Made by a program: the position numbers and the translations under genes. DNA of 64,000 nucleotides from Pyrrhoderma lamaoense (Eukaryota > Basidiomycota > Agaricomycetes > Hymenochaetales > Hymenochaetaceae), in NCBI GenBank assembly GCA_002794735.1, contig NBAZ01000001.1:1178001-1242000 (forward strand). Direction: 5' to 3'. The notes beneath the pieces were generated by a model, which searched no databases, was not told where the DNA came from, and saw only the letters and a list, made by a program, of their open reading frames with translations. Of this stretch, positions 1-11,767 are shown one piece after another; position 1 is the stretch's first letter; each line of letters starts with the position of its first letter.

Positions 1-235
1 AATTGATTCTTCCGGAGGACCATAAATTGATGAGACAGCACCTTTGTTATATCTATACATTAGACTCATATTAAAGCTGAGTGGCTTCAGTGATTGTCTT
101 AGCCCCTTACTAAACACAATTGTGACGAACAAGCGGACGCTGGTCCGACTGACCGAAACACTTATCTACGACATAATTTGTCATCTTTTTAGCGGCTTTC
201 ACGGCATGCTTTCTGAAGATAAAATTAGGACTAAC

Positions 236-1748
236 ATGAAGAATCGGACGCCCACCTTGCGAAAGTTGTGTCTCTCTGGGAAATAGTAACCCTCTGCACT
301 TCTCCCTCATCTTGCTACGTTGACCATGGTGAGCTTTTTCATATTTTTCGTATCTATTCAGAGACGAATATGCCAGAAAGATCAATCCGGATTTATTATA
401 TGGATATATACCAACTGAAGGTGTCTGTGCTACCTTTGTAGCACTATTTGGTCTTTCCACGTGTAAGTAGGATGTTCTTGTGTTCTAAATTCGCCTACTA
501 GAAGACTGAACTTCCATGCAAATAGTGATCCACCTCGGAGAAGCAATCTATTTCAGATTATGGTGGTTATTACCGACTATCATCTTGGGTGGTATTGGAG
601 AAGTTATTGGCTGGTCTGGTAGACTATGGTCAAGTAAGACCTACCTCGGTAATCTCGTGGAGCCATACCTCATTCAGTAAATAATATCCAGGATTCGTAG
701 CTGTATTGTATACTTATCTCTTTTACCTCTAGGATTTCTACGACAATCATCTCACCGACTCCAATCGTGGCCGCTAACTTTGTAATTCTGGGAATATTAA
801 TTCGTCATCTTGGAACACACTATAGTCGATTGAACCCACTTTGGTGTAGGTATATATCATGGATGTAGCTGCCAAGAGCTTTGCTAAAACTGTTAATACA
901 TCACAGATACCATTGTATTTTGTACAGCTGTGAGGACAAATGCGACTATACTCATACTAACAATGTGCTAACTACTTCATGACAATTTACTAGGATGTTG
1001 TAGCTCTTGTGGTTCAAGCGATTGGGGGTGGACAAGCTTCAAAGGCTCTCCAAACGGGTGTGGGGGATCCGGAAGTGTACGTCTTATCAGATAAAAGCTC
1101 TTATTCCAAATAGCTAAACCATCTTAGTGGTGGACATATCATGCTTGCCGGTATCGTAATTCAATTGGGTAAGGGTTTGTGTTCTAAGATCTACGTACTT
1201 ATCTATTGACTATCTGCTCTTTATAGTCGCTATCACGATATATGTATCTCTCGCCATCGAGTTTCTGTATCGTTACTATACCAAGAAACCTCTTCGGAAG
1301 CCAGCTGATACCGACGTCGAAGGTCCATTAGACACCAAGATTAAATTAATGATTTTTGGGCTATGTCTCAGTACATCATGTATTTTCATCCGGTGAGCTT
1401 GTTTCAGATCTCATTTTTTTCGAGCTACTTCTCATATGGCTTAGAGCGATATACCGAACAATTGAACTTTCCGATGGGTGGACGGGTAGAATAATCAGGA
1501 CCGAAGTTTACTTCAGTAAGTCTAAGTCTTATAATGAACATAGCGCATAGTGAACGATAATGATGGTTGGTTCCCCTTTACTAGATGTATTAGATGGGGC
1601 AATGATCGTGATCGCCATGTATGCGATAAATATTTTCCATCCTGGTATTCTCATCAGTCACATCGACCCGAAGACCTCAAATTTCGAAAACGATTCGAAA
1701 GAATCAAGTGATATTGAGGTTTCTGGAAAGAATAAGGCCGCCGTATGA
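236..1748 (+). CDS. RTA1-like multi-pass membrane protein (lipid-translocating exporter family)
   Basis: The spliced product reads as an RTA1-domain protein: LLYGYIPTEG at the start of the first membrane segment, then LWWLLPTIILGGIGEVIGWSGR, then helices including TPIVAANFVILGIL, DVVALVVQAIGG and the last helix LDGAMIVIAMYAINIFHPG. RTA1 proteins are seven-helix fungal membrane proteins linked to azole or 7-aminocholesterol resistance and lipid translocation. Visible introns include those starting at 463 and 677. The core from about 362 is well supported. The 5' end is inferred: I join a small exon beginning ATG at 236 (MKNRTPTLRKL) to the acceptor before 362, because the frame upstream of that acceptor is closed. 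The C-terminal tail is polar and ends KNKAAV. The substrate cannot be inferred. Confidence 0.75.
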
Positions 1749-1947
1749 TAGTGAAAACATCTTTACCCTAGCTCACTTTTAGACTTTTAGCATTTTCATT
1801 TTTACTTATGTTTGTTATATCCTAAATGTTGTACCGATAATATTAATTTTTAACTTTAAAGTTCGCTTCTCAGAAATGGTTCACGGCAATCAGCGTTACT
1901 AGTCAGTAGTATTTTATACCTTATTTTAACAAATTTGTGAAGCCCAA

Positions 1948-1953
1948 ACGCGC
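1948..1953 (+). promoter_or_regulatory. MCB/E2F-like ACGCGC element upstream of the DHFR gene
   Basis: The sequence ACGCGCC lies about 50 bp before the DHFR start codon. ACGCG cores are the known binding sites of MBF-type G1/S regulators in fungi, and DHFR-type genes are plausible targets. The match is to a short motif, so chance occurrence cannot be excluded. Confidence 0.3.
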
Positions 1954-2000
1954 CAAGAATTTATTTGTTCCTTCAGAAATTTGTAATAACTACTCAAAAA

Positions 2001-2731
2001 ATGACATCTCTCACCCTCATCGTTGCAGCCACTTTATCAAATGGGATTGGTCAAGGTTCTCGTCTTCCTTGGAGGTTACCAGTAGAGATGGCCTATTTCG
2101 CCCGTGTCACAAGTAGAGCACCTGAGGGTAGTACGAACGCTGTGATTATGGGGAGGAATACCTGGGAGAGTATCCCTCCTAAGTTCAGACCTCTTAAGCA
2201 ACGTTCAAACTTTGTTATAAGTAGAAATGTTGACATTTTCAAGTGAGTAGGGGTTGCAACCGACACTTAGGAATTCTCATGTCTTGATGTGAATAATGAT
2301 GAATTTGTGTGCTTAGAAAATCCGATGACGATAGTTACCAACCCGACACGACATGTTTTTGCTCAAGTTTACAAGAGGCAGTTACAAAAGCTATTACTCA
2401 GAACAACGACATGACTGATGCACACCAAAGGGGTAAAACTTTCATTATAGGGGGAGCAACCGTCTATAAAGCCGCCCTTGAACTCAGTAACTCAGACTCT
2501 GGACTAAAGGCAGATCGCATTCTATTAACCCGAATTCTTTCACCGGCATTCGAGAACTGCGATGTATACTTTCCAGAGTTCAGGAATGTCAAAGACTCAG
2601 ATGGAAAACCTCTCTGGATACAGGCAACGCATGCGGAACTGGAAGAATGGGTCGGCGAAACAGTTCCTCAAGGTATTCAGTCAGAAAAAGGGGTAGAATA
2701 CGAGTTTCAGATGTGGAAAAAAAGATCGTAG
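2001..2731 (+). CDS. DFR1: Dihydrofolate reductase
   Basis: Two exons (2001-2242 and 2317-2731) encode about 218 residues, a normal length for a fungal DHFR. It reduces dihydrofolate to tetrahydrofolate with NADPH, supporting thymidylate and purine synthesis. Diagnostic stretches are TLIVAATLSNGIGQGSRLPW with the Met20-loop PW, then NAVIMGRNTWESIP, the NADPH-binding FIIGGATVY, and the C-terminal DRILLTRI. The start at 2001 puts MTSLTLIVAA directly at the first beta strand, as expected. The intron falls after the helix C region and has a GTGAGT donor and a TTAG acceptor. It lies upstream of DNA ligase I, with two other genes between, so two S-phase enzymes share this neighbourhood. Confidence 0.95.
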
Positions 2732-2943
2732 GATGCAATAGATGGTCGGTATAGAAAGCGAAGTGGATTAAATTACATTAGTTTAGTTGCGATACCATGT
2801 ACAATACGAGCAGAAATCTTCCTCATTCCCCTTTTGAACGTCTTTGTGACTTTTTCGGTGCGGGGGAAATCGATGTCGCACATAACGCAGAGGAAGGGGA
2901 GGTCCTTTAGAAGCTATCGAGATGAACAAGGAATAATGTGTGT

Positions 2944-3278
2944 TTAGCCTTGGCGCTAAATTCGATAAACTCTTAGCAAGGTACAGATGTATAGACGATA
3001 GTATACAGCAAAAACGCACTTGTTTGTGTTTTGGGTTGTTGGAACAAATGACATATACCCTTCCTTTTCTCTTCACAATTGCGCATCCGTCACACATAAG
3101 TTTGACAGAGGATCGTACTTTCATACCCGAGATAGTGCGGGCACCGAGTGCTTTGGTACATGGACATGACTATGGGTAATGAGATATGGACGTGGGTGGT
3201 ACTCCTGAAAAGCGAAGATAGTTGCGACGTCCGAGACAGTAAGCTCCGAGCAGAAGACAAACTGCGTAACGCAGACAT
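2944..3278 (-). CDS. RTC6: Mitochondrial large-subunit ribosomal protein bL36m
   Basis: A 72-residue protein assembled from three exons: 3278-3203, 3150-3020 and a last exon of only 12 nt (2955-2944) encoding RQG-stop. The mature part begins GMKVRSSVK and carries the bL36 zinc ribbon CDGC...C....H, ending NPKHKQRQG, the near-invariant bL36 tail. The first 25 residues ([20 protein letters not shown]...) are Arg/Ser-rich without acids, a typical mitochondrial presequence. The two introns (52 and 64 nt) restore one continuous frame, which strongly supports the model. It acts in the mitochondrial 54S subunit. It starts 166 bp from the oppositely oriented transporter gene. Confidence 0.88.
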
Positions 3279-3444
3279 GGCCAGTGTTGTCCGAACAAGT
3301 GACTGAGAAAGTTGTTCTCCGACTTGTCGAGTGAATCCGTACTTTGCGAGAAGTCACGTTACTTATGAAGTAACAATTTTTGATGTAGCCGAAGTAGCCA
3401 TTTCTGGACGGAATCTTTTTACAATTTCTCTTTTACGTCTCAGA

Positions 3445-4833
3445 ATGTCGAGACTAGAGGGGCATTCATATGGGCGGCCTTCGATTGTATTTGTTTTGAT
3501 GTTGATTGCATTTGTTTCTGAAAGCCAATTAACCCAGGTATGTACTCAAGCATGTATTGTTATTTCTTGAGGTTAATGTGCAGATAAGTATGTCGAAACC
3601 AGTTTAAACTATAGAAAGCCCTACATGTTATTGTGAGCACTCTGCCAGAACACAAACGAATCCTTTTCTCTTATTCAGGCACTCAGTTATATTGCTCATT
3701 CCGCAATGTCAATCATCCTCCCACTACACCTTCTTTACCTCCATGTCTCTACTCCGTTTCCCATACGGGCTTACATACGTGGACTAGCAGTTGCTGCTAA
3801 AAACCACCTAAATAAGCGATCATTGACAGCATCTCCCGAGGTCGGCAGAAACACTCTATTCCCGGTATCCAGATTTCTCACTATTCTGACTTGGTGTACC
3901 TTCGGAGTGACAATTCCAGCTCTGTTGTGGTTTGCGGCTTTACCACTTGCCTCGTACGTATCTACCTACTGATGTCTTACACATCTTAACGACTCAACCT
4001 ATGTAGTGTGAGTGATGTTACGGCACTATGGAACACAAATGCTTTCTGGGCATACGTTATTTCGGTCAAGCTTCAGCATCACAACTGGGAACCTAGACGT
4101 CTAATGGCAGTTGTCGTAGCGAGTGTCGGTGTCCTTGCCGTAGTATACGGCAGCAACAACTCAGAGTCCCCTAGTGAAGATCATCCTAAGGCTCCATTGA
4201 TTGGCTGCCTATTGTCACTTATTGCTTCAGTAGGATATGGATTGTATCAAGTCCTATACAATATGCATGCAGTTCCTCCCTCTGAAATTGAACATGAAGT
4301 CGGCGACTGGCGAAGGTTGTCTATATCATCCGACAGTATATCCGATATCATTGCCTCAGGCGATGATATAGAAGGCGTGAATGCAATAGAGGATATGGTG
4401 TATCCACCTCCATTCGGTTTATATGCTAATGCTTTGACCTCTGGCATGGGCGCTATTACGTTCTTGTTTTTATGGGTCCCGATACCTTTATTGCACATGA
4501 CATCTCTAGAGCCGTTTGTATGGCCTTCGGATTTGAAAACACTACTAGCTATTGGAGGCGTTGCTATTTCCGCTCTGACCTTCCTCACAACTTTCATGGT
4601 AAGGGTCAGGAAGCCAATGTTTTGAATCAAACTCACCTAGGAAAATAGATTCTTCTAGCTGTGTGGGGGCCCATTGTTACTTCCGTTGGGAACTTACTTA
4701 CCATAGTGCTCGTAATTATTTCGGACATGATCTTCGGAGCGCTGCAAATTCCGTGACAAGGTGGAGCATATTGGGCTCGACCATGATCGTTTGTGCATTT
4801 GCCGTCCTAGCATATGAGTCCTTAAGAGCATAG
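3445..4833 (+). CDS. EamA/DMT-type transporter, vacuolar YML018C-like, with a C-terminal frame break
   Basis: Exons joined across introns 3538-3678, 3954-4006 and 4599-4648 give a polytopic protein of the drug/metabolite transporter superfamily. Motifs include VSDVTALWNTNAFWAYVISV, RRLMAVVVASVGVLAVVYG, CLLSLIASVGYGLYQVLYN and ILLAVWGPIVTSVGNLLTIV. Family members sit in vacuolar or endomembranes; the substrate is unknown. After ISDMIFG the frame breaks: as written a stop follows within six codons, but one extra base in GGAGC/GCTGC (about 4737-4745) restores AANSVTRWSILGS and the final helix ending YESLRA at 4833. I annotate to 4833 on the view that a base is missing from the assembly; otherwise the protein loses its last helix. 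Confidence 0.78.
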
Positions 4834-4967
4834 TCTAGAGCGTTGGATACTGATTATAAGCCGAAATAGTCCAAAATTAATTCTAATACGTACATGTATA
4901 TATAATTTGTTTTAGTAACCATCATAAGTATAAATACTGCATGCACTTCACTTTCTACTTCGGGAAA

Positions 4968-5004
4968 CGCGTCCTGTTTCAAGCATGCTCGTTCTTAGAC
5001 GCGT
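4968..5004 (+). promoter_or_regulatory. Two ACGCGT (MCB-type) elements flanking the DNA ligase start codon
   Basis: Perfect palindromes ACGCGT occur at 4968-4973 and 4999-5004, either side of the first ATG at 4985. A TATAAAT box lies at 4930-4936. ACGCGT is the MluI cell-cycle box bound by MBF in yeasts, and DNA ligase genes are classical MBF targets, so G1/S control is a reasonable inference. The second copy is inside the coding sequence. Confidence 0.5.
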
Positions 5005-8000
5005 CTGTCACCGTGTAACACTCTTCAGAATGGGTCGACAGCAGACACTTGGTGAGATAGCAGTAGTCGGCCATTTGTAACAGTTCTGAGACGTGTTACA
5101 GGAAAATTCTTTGACATGCCGAAGGGAATTAAATCTGCTCCTCCACAGCAAGCAAGCCTCAATGACCTATGGAAAGGCAAAGGCAAACAGGATAAGCGCG
5201 ACGCGCCCTCTACTAGTAATAACGCGTCGAGACCAACAGAAAATCAAGATGTCAAGATGGAAGATGCAAAGAATCAGAAACTAGAATCTGATAGTAGTAC
5301 AGGCACTCGCAGCAATTCTCCATCAAGAAAAAAGTCAATGTCCCCGAAGCCACAGTCCAAAATAGCCTTGAAGGAGGACGAATGTTCGTAGTTGCTTCAT
5401 CTGTGAAGAATTAGCTACTTACAACTGGCTTTAGCCCAAGTGACTAGAACGGCGAAGAAACGAAGAGTGATGGACTCAGATGAAGAAGAAGCGGGTGCTC
5501 AAGAGACTGTATGTAAGTGGATTGAAAAGACTGTCCGTATGCAACTACTACTGACATCACAATGTCTCTTAAGGTCTTGGCGCTAGCTATTTCTGATCAC
5601 AGTGTATTGACTAAGAATCATTGTAGGTCAAGCCTAAGGAAAAAGGGAAGAGTAAAAAAAAATCAAAGATTGCCGAGTCATCAGACACTGAGAATCTGGA
5701 AGAAGTCCAAGAACCTCCTGTGACTAGTGAAGCGGAGGATTTAGGCGATGCAGGGGAGAGTGAAGAAGAGGAGGTAGAGAATCGGGAGGAAAAAGCGGTT
5801 GCATACAAAAGGTTAGTTCTTTGAGTCTCCCAATGAATACCTAACATCAATTCCTTTAAAGTGCAGAATGGGCGGTATCCAGAGTTGACGAGGTAGACAT
5901 ACCCGGTGGCTGGAAACCTGGTGAACCGTAAGCTTGTTTCGTCGATATAATTAATGGATTTTTGCTGATATTAAAACTACAAGAGTGCCCTACTGTGCAT
6001 TGACGAAGGCATTTTCTCTTATTGAAGCAACTACAAAACGAATAGAGAAGACCACATTACTTACTGCACTTCTACTACTGGTTATTCGCCGAAGTGCCCC
6101 TGGGGACTACAATTCTCTACTCCAAACCGTGTACCTCTGTATCAATCGTGTGATTGCATTCTATGCCACTTTGCAAATGTCTGTCTATACTCATACTTAC
6201 TCTTTAGCTAAGTCCTGATTATATCGGGATTGAATTGGGAATCGGGGAGAGTATACTAATCAAGGCCATAAGCGAATCTACAGGCCGCAGTATCCCCGTG
6301 ATCAAAGCTGAACTTAAGAGAGAAGGTGATCTTGGACTTGTTGCAATGGTATTTCTCTCTGTTTAGTCTTGATATGGTGATTTAGGATTAACTTTCCTCT
6401 CAATTAGTCGTCCAAAAATAGTCAAAAGACCATTTTCAAGCCCAAGAGGCTTACCGTTCCTTCTGTGTTCTCGAACCTCAAGGAAATTGCCCTCAGCTCA
6501 GGACATTCCGTAAGAGTATACTGTCGCAGATTATGGATTGTCATTAACTTTCATATACTTCTAGTCTCAGGCTAAGAAAGTATCTATTATCACGAAGCTT
6601 TTAGCTGCATGTCAAGATCACGAAGCCAAATATATTATTCGTAGTCTGGAAGGTAAACTTAGAATAGGAAATGCAGAGCGATCGGTTGTCGTCGCATTAG
6701 CTCATGCAGCCGTACTTCATGAGAAGGAGAAAGGTAATTTCATTATATATTTTGCTTTCTCCACACTGAATTCATTCATTACAAGCTGGTAAGAAATGGA
6801 GTCAAGATAAGCTTGTTAGTCGCTTAGAGGAAGGAGCCAATATTCTAAAAACGGTGTATAGGTAGTTATCTATCCTCCTTAGCTGTAGCCAGAACTCATT
6901 CTACCACAGTGAACTTCCAACTTATGACCTAGTTATTCCAGCACTTCTTGAGTCAGGACTAGACACACTGGGCGACAAGTGCAAACTGACCCCTGGGGTC
7001 CCTTTAAAACCAATGTTAGCGAAGCCTACTAAAGCAATAGGTGAAGTTTTAGACCGATGCGAGGGCAAAAAATTCACCTGTGAATACAAATACGACGGCG
7101 AAAGGGCTCAAGTAAGCTTCACTTCATGTTGCAGAAGTAAATGACTAATGTAATTGTATAGGTACACAAACTAGAAGACGGCACAGTCGCTGTCTTCAGT
7201 CGTAATTCAGAAGACATGAGCAAAAAGTATCCAGATCTCGTTGAGCAGCTGCAACACGTTAGTTTGTTCTACCTTCGCCATACTACCGTTCCTAAGATCG
7301 TTTTCATTTTCTAGTGCGTCAAAGAAACTGCCAAAAGCTTTGTACTTGATACAGAAGCAGTCGCTTTTGACATCAAGGAGAACAAACTCATGCCTTTTCA
7401 AGAACTCAGCAAACGCAAACGCAAAGATGTAAAGGTTGAGGATATCCAAGTTCGAGTTCACCTTTTCGCCTTCGATCTCTTGTATCTTAATGGGGAGGTA
7501 AGTTTTATGTGTTGAAATTGCGATGGCTAGATATTCATTCATTATGTGTCCGCTAGCCTTTACTACAGAAACCTCTATCGGAACGTCGTAAGATACTTCG
7601 TGAACATTTCCAGCCTGTTTATGGCGAGTTCGATTTCGCCAAGTCTTCAGACGGTGATACAACAGACGCTATTCAGACGTTCTTAGAGGAGAGTGTAAAG
7701 GATGGCTGTGAAGGGTTGATGATCAAGATGTTAGAAACAGAAGCTAGTCACTATGAACCTAGCAAGCGTAGTATTAACTGGTTGAAGGTAAATACTACCC
7801 GCCTCATATTGGTCTTGCCTTTCTTACGGAAGTATATCTTGTAGCTCAAGAAAGACTACCTAGCTGGGGTGGGGACTCCCTAGATCTTGTTGTAGTGGGC
7901 GGATACTATGGCAAAGGTAAACGAACAAACGTCTATGGGGCATTCCTCCTTGCATGCTATGATGCAGAATCGGAAGAATATCAAACGATATGCAAAATTG

Positions 8001-8422
8001 GGACGGGTTTCAGCGAGGAGGCACTCCAATCACATTACGATTCTCTCAAACCACTAGAGCTTTCAAAACCTCGAGGTGATATCAAGATAGGAGGCGCGAA
8101 GCCAGATATTTGGTTTGAGCCGAAAGTAGTTTGGGAAGTCCTTACAGCGGATCTGAGTCTGAGTCCAGTATACACCGCCGCTCAAGGTTTGGTCGATGAA
8201 CGTGGTATCTCATTGCGCTTTCCGCGGTTCATTCGCATACGTGATGACAAGTCTGCTGACGATGCAACTGGTCCCGAACAGGTGAGTTTATTCAGCGTAA
8301 TCTATATATTTTTTTGGTTCTTATTCAATACTTAGATTGCTGAGATGTATGAACGACAAAGTTTAGCTCAGACGAAGGCAGGGAAGAAGAAGCGTGGGGA
8401 AGTAGAGGATGACTTCTGGTAG
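4985..8422 (+). CDS. CDC9: ATP-dependent DNA ligase I
   Basis: A many-exon gene for the replicative ligase that seals Okazaki fragments. The catalytic KYDGE motif with its nucleotidyl lysine is in [10 protein letters not shown]. Other family landmarks are [55 protein letters not shown] and [16 protein letters not shown], ending [12 protein letters not shown]. The N-terminus is a lysine- and acid-rich disordered region. The first ATG gives [15 protein letters not shown], a basic acid-free leader suited to mitochondria. A second ATG 15 codons on gives [12 protein letters not shown], a PCNA-interacting box. Exon 1 ends at 5051, inside that box. Near 7866-7874 (GGGGTGGGG) one base is missing: GVG must continue as [10 protein letters not shown], but the literal frame hits a stop. 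This is probably an assembly error in an essential gene. Confidence 0.93.
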
Positions 8423-8575
8423 AGGATATTATGTCTATTGTACTGCATTGTATACTAGTGAGCATATTGGAGATATACTTCCATATGGCCTGATTAAAAG
8501 TTTTACATACAATATAATGAGTCAGCGGAACTCTCTCCTCAATGAACATGGAAGAAATGGCAGTGGCCACTAGCA

Positions 8576-9218
8576 TTATTTGTCCGTCTTTGTAGGTTTT
8601 AATGTCTCCGCTTCCTTGATAGCATCAAGGACCTTGCTCTTTGCCTCCTCAGCTGGGTTTGCAGCCAGCTTCTTCTCCCTTCCACCAAAATTCCAATAGT
8701 TAACAAATCTGATGTCCTGGATAATTTGAGCCGTCGCGTTCGTCGCGTGACAGGCAAAGAGTAGGTAGTTCCGAGGTTGTACTCGCCATGCTTCAAGATA
8801 TAAGAAGTCAGCCAACAGCCGGAGTTATTCAATGGGGCGACATACCGAAACGCATGAAAACCAATCTGTTTATGGAGTTTACAAATTTGATCAGTAAGAT
8901 GAAACAGTACAGTGACACATAAAAAAACATACGAATAGCAAGCAAGAGCTGTAGTCATGGTCCCAGAGATAATTTCCTCATCTTTTTTCAGGTCCGCTAA
9001 GGCGGCAAGGGGAAGGCCCCAGTTAGCGACCTATAGTTGGTGGTGTATAAGCAAAGTGGTACTTCTGTAGGTGAATGAAGGATACAGACCGGTCCCCAGA
9101 AATGAGTACCTAGAGAAATCTTAGTGAATATGTCATTGAAGTATAATATTGAGCACGTACTGAAGAAATATTGGCGACCTGCTGGAGACTTAAGCCAGTT
9201 AATAAATGTTGAGGCCAT
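8576..9218 (-). CDS. MPC1: Mitochondrial pyruvate carrier subunit MPC1
   Basis: Four coding segments join to a small MPC1 protein of the UPF0041/MPC family, which forms the inner-membrane pyruvate carrier with MPC2 or MPC3. Landmarks are [62 protein letters not shown] and [11 protein letters not shown], all classic MPC1 sequence. The start at 9218 gives [12 protein letters not shown]. After the core the protein carries a short Lys/Ala/Glu-rich tail ending PTKTDK. The intron joining MRF to AWRVQP leaves split codons that restore the frame exactly. It converges with the DNA ligase gene, with about 150 bp between stop codons. Confidence 0.93.
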
Positions 9219-9476
9219 GAGAGGAGAAGTGGGTGATGGCTAGTATAAATACTTTGGAAAGGAATAGCGTCCGCATCCGTCGAAGAGTGTGCGAGTTACT
9301 GGTCATGCTCCGATTTGTCAGCGGCAAAATATAAAACGTGTAGTAAAATTACATGTAAAAAGTAATAAAGGATCGAATAAAATATAGTAAATTAAGTAAA
9401 GCAGATATTACCGTAAAGAGATTGGCCCCAGGACTTAATTAACTTCTATCCACCCACCTCCACCAGCTCCGTTATT

Positions 9477-11129
9477 ATGCAGACCTATGCTCCCGTCCCA
9501 GCGTCGTATCCTGCGTATGTATATGCTCAACCCCAAGGCTCTACCCATATGTATGTGCCGGCTCAACAACCGTATTACGATTACGATCGGTACATGGTCA
9601 ACGGAAGTGCAGGGACAGTAATCCCCCTCCCCCGCTAGCTCAAAGGTCTTCACGTTCAAGGAAAACATACAACGAGACAGTACCATCTTCCTCGAGTGAT
9701 CATCCAAAGAGACCACTCAAGTCAGCGTTAAAGAAGCATTCTCCTAGCGGCTCTGGGGCAGCTGGGACAAATGCCTCAGGTCATACCTCCAATCCAAACT
9801 TGCATAGATCACGTACGGTCCCTACTCATGAAGGCGCTGATCCATACAGAGAGCGCCAACCACGCTCTACTGAACTCAAGGCCTCTGCGAGCGGTATGTC
9901 GCGCGGACGTTCTTTGTCTGGTTCGGAGCGAGGAACGCGAGCAACCTCCCTCACGCGCCCCCGTTCTCGTTCACAGTCTCGCGCCAACTATACTCCATGT
10001 ACGTACGATATTATTGGCTTACCATCTTACGTTTTCTCGCGTCTCCTGCGCTGATACTCAATTATTTGTGTTTCTAAAGCACATTTGATTCTTTCCTTCA
10101 GCGGAACTTGCAAGTACGTCATAATAATACCACTTGCCGTTACCGGGAGATTAACCGGGTTTTTCTACTTACTACTTCATGCCCTCTCCTTGTTCATATT
10201 AGGATGAATCTTTCAAGTATTTTGTATCAAGAGACTGTGGACAGGATCCGGGAACGCGTACTTACCATGTGGCCGGACGGTGTTATCTTTCAAGTATACC
10301 GAGATGAGACGAACGAGTATCTCGTTAAATTTAGTGGGAACCCCTGGACCGCAAAGAGTAGTTTAGGAACGATGGCAATGAAACTTATCTTAGAACTATT
10401 TGCAGTACTCGCGCGACAAGGGTATACTTGCATATCAAGTATCGACACAGGTACAGTAAGTAAAACATGTTACGTCCTGAGAACTGTGTCAACAATTTAC
10501 ATTAACGTTACAGGCATCTTTACCTCGTTTAGTATTTAACCGTTCGACACCGGACCATTCTGCAGAATTTGCTATGATGATCTTTACAAGTAACAGATAC
10601 AAAATCAAGTTGATCAATTTCCCTCTTCATACCTGCGATACCTTAACGGCTATATTACAAGAAGCATTTCCACGTAGATTGCGTAGCGCAACTTGGGACG
10701 ATAGCGACATGTTTGTGTGATTCTTTGTACTTCATGGTAAGGTGATTTTCACATAAGATCTTTGATTTAGGTTTAGAATTGTCATGGAAAGACACGACTT
10801 CGATAGTAAGTTTCAGTTTTATATAAATCTCTTCATTCATTAATTTTTAATCTCAGGTATTGCGGATTTGTTCATTGCGACTTTACTACAACACTGTGCT
10901 AACTCACTTCTCAAATTGGAAGGGACCATCCCCCTATCTCATTCCGGCTTTTGGGGTTTTTTACAAGGCCGAAAGGAGCTCTGGATTTTCCGTCGACAGC
11001 CTACGCCATATAATTGAGTATTGCACCGTCTTATTTTCAGTCATTCCGCGGTGTCAAGGTCACGGCCGCTGTAGATTCGAAGATATACACTCACGATATT
11101 ATGAAAACACCTGGACTTTCCCCATTTAA
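9477..11129 (+). CDS. Uncharacterised protein A with two copies of an unnamed module
   Basis: I do not recognise a named family. The N-terminus (MQTYAPVPASYPAYVYAQPQ) and the next segment are disordered, Ser/Arg-rich, with HPKRPLKSALKKHSPSG. Introns at about 10000-10079 and 10112-10202 join to a folded region: DRIRERVLTMWPDGV, YLVKFSGNPW, LILELFAVLARQGYTCISSID, then FAMMIFTSNRYKIKLINFP. A second half repeats the pattern: DTLTAILQEAFPR, FRIVMERHDFD, LLQHCANSLLKLEGTI, KELWIF. The same module occurs twice in protein B. Two structural doubts exist. A C-rich site at 9623-9633 needs either an intron (GTATGT donor just before it) or one missing base. The 3' end may be 11017 (no final intron), 11129 (frame kept) or 11133 (one missing base, giving SFRGVKVTAAVD). 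Confidence 0.7.
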
Positions 11130-11767
11130 GTAATTGATAGGACTAATTAATCTCATCCACAAATCTTCTGTTCATCCAACACACCATATGAAAATTCTTG
11201 CTACTCGACCCGCTTTGATACAAATTAGATCTTCATCATTCATCACCATTTTTACAACATCACTTGCATCGATTTATATCATTACAATATCATTGATGAT
11301 CAAAAGCTTCATAGTTATCATCCTATCCTTGCCACTGCCTCAATATTGTATTATTATGTATCCTAGCGTTAATGTCTTCTCTTCTTGGGATTCCTCATCT
11401 TTTTCATTCCGTCTACCTTTCTATCCGAAAATGTTATACAGAGCCCAGTGATCTTGTCTCTTTGAGGTCTTTTTCGGACTCTTTGCATGTGTTATATAAG
11501 GTAATACACGAGCAAAATGCTATATAATAACGATCATCTTGACGGAGTATGTTGTTGCGAGTATCTACAGTGATTGGAAGGGGCACATGAAGAATCAATG
11601 GAACTCGTTTCACTGTTAGTAATGGTATAAGTAGGGTCAAGGAGGCAAATGTCCTATTACGAAACTGAGAAACATTGCTAAGCCAGATTCGAACGTTCAT
11701 AACAATAACCGAGCAACTGAGTTCATAACTCGCTACTGGTATTACATGTTTTGTACACAGAAATTTA
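11130..11767. other. Convergent intergenic region, no gene seen
   Basis: This stretch lies between the 3' ends of protein A (+) and the EED-like gene (-). The middle is T/C- and A-rich. A plus-strand reading from 11134 gives a low-complexity Ile/Ser/Leu product with no recognisable family, so I treat it as non-coding. Confidence 0.6.

Noticed and set aside
110..460. Minus-strand open reading opposite the RTA1-like gene start
   Set aside because: No family features and it overlaps the better supported plus-strand first exons.
9600..9640. Frameshift in the C-rich stretch of protein A
   Set aside because: A 62-nt intron with a GTATGT donor and GTGCAG acceptor also restores the frame, so this site was not counted among the indels.
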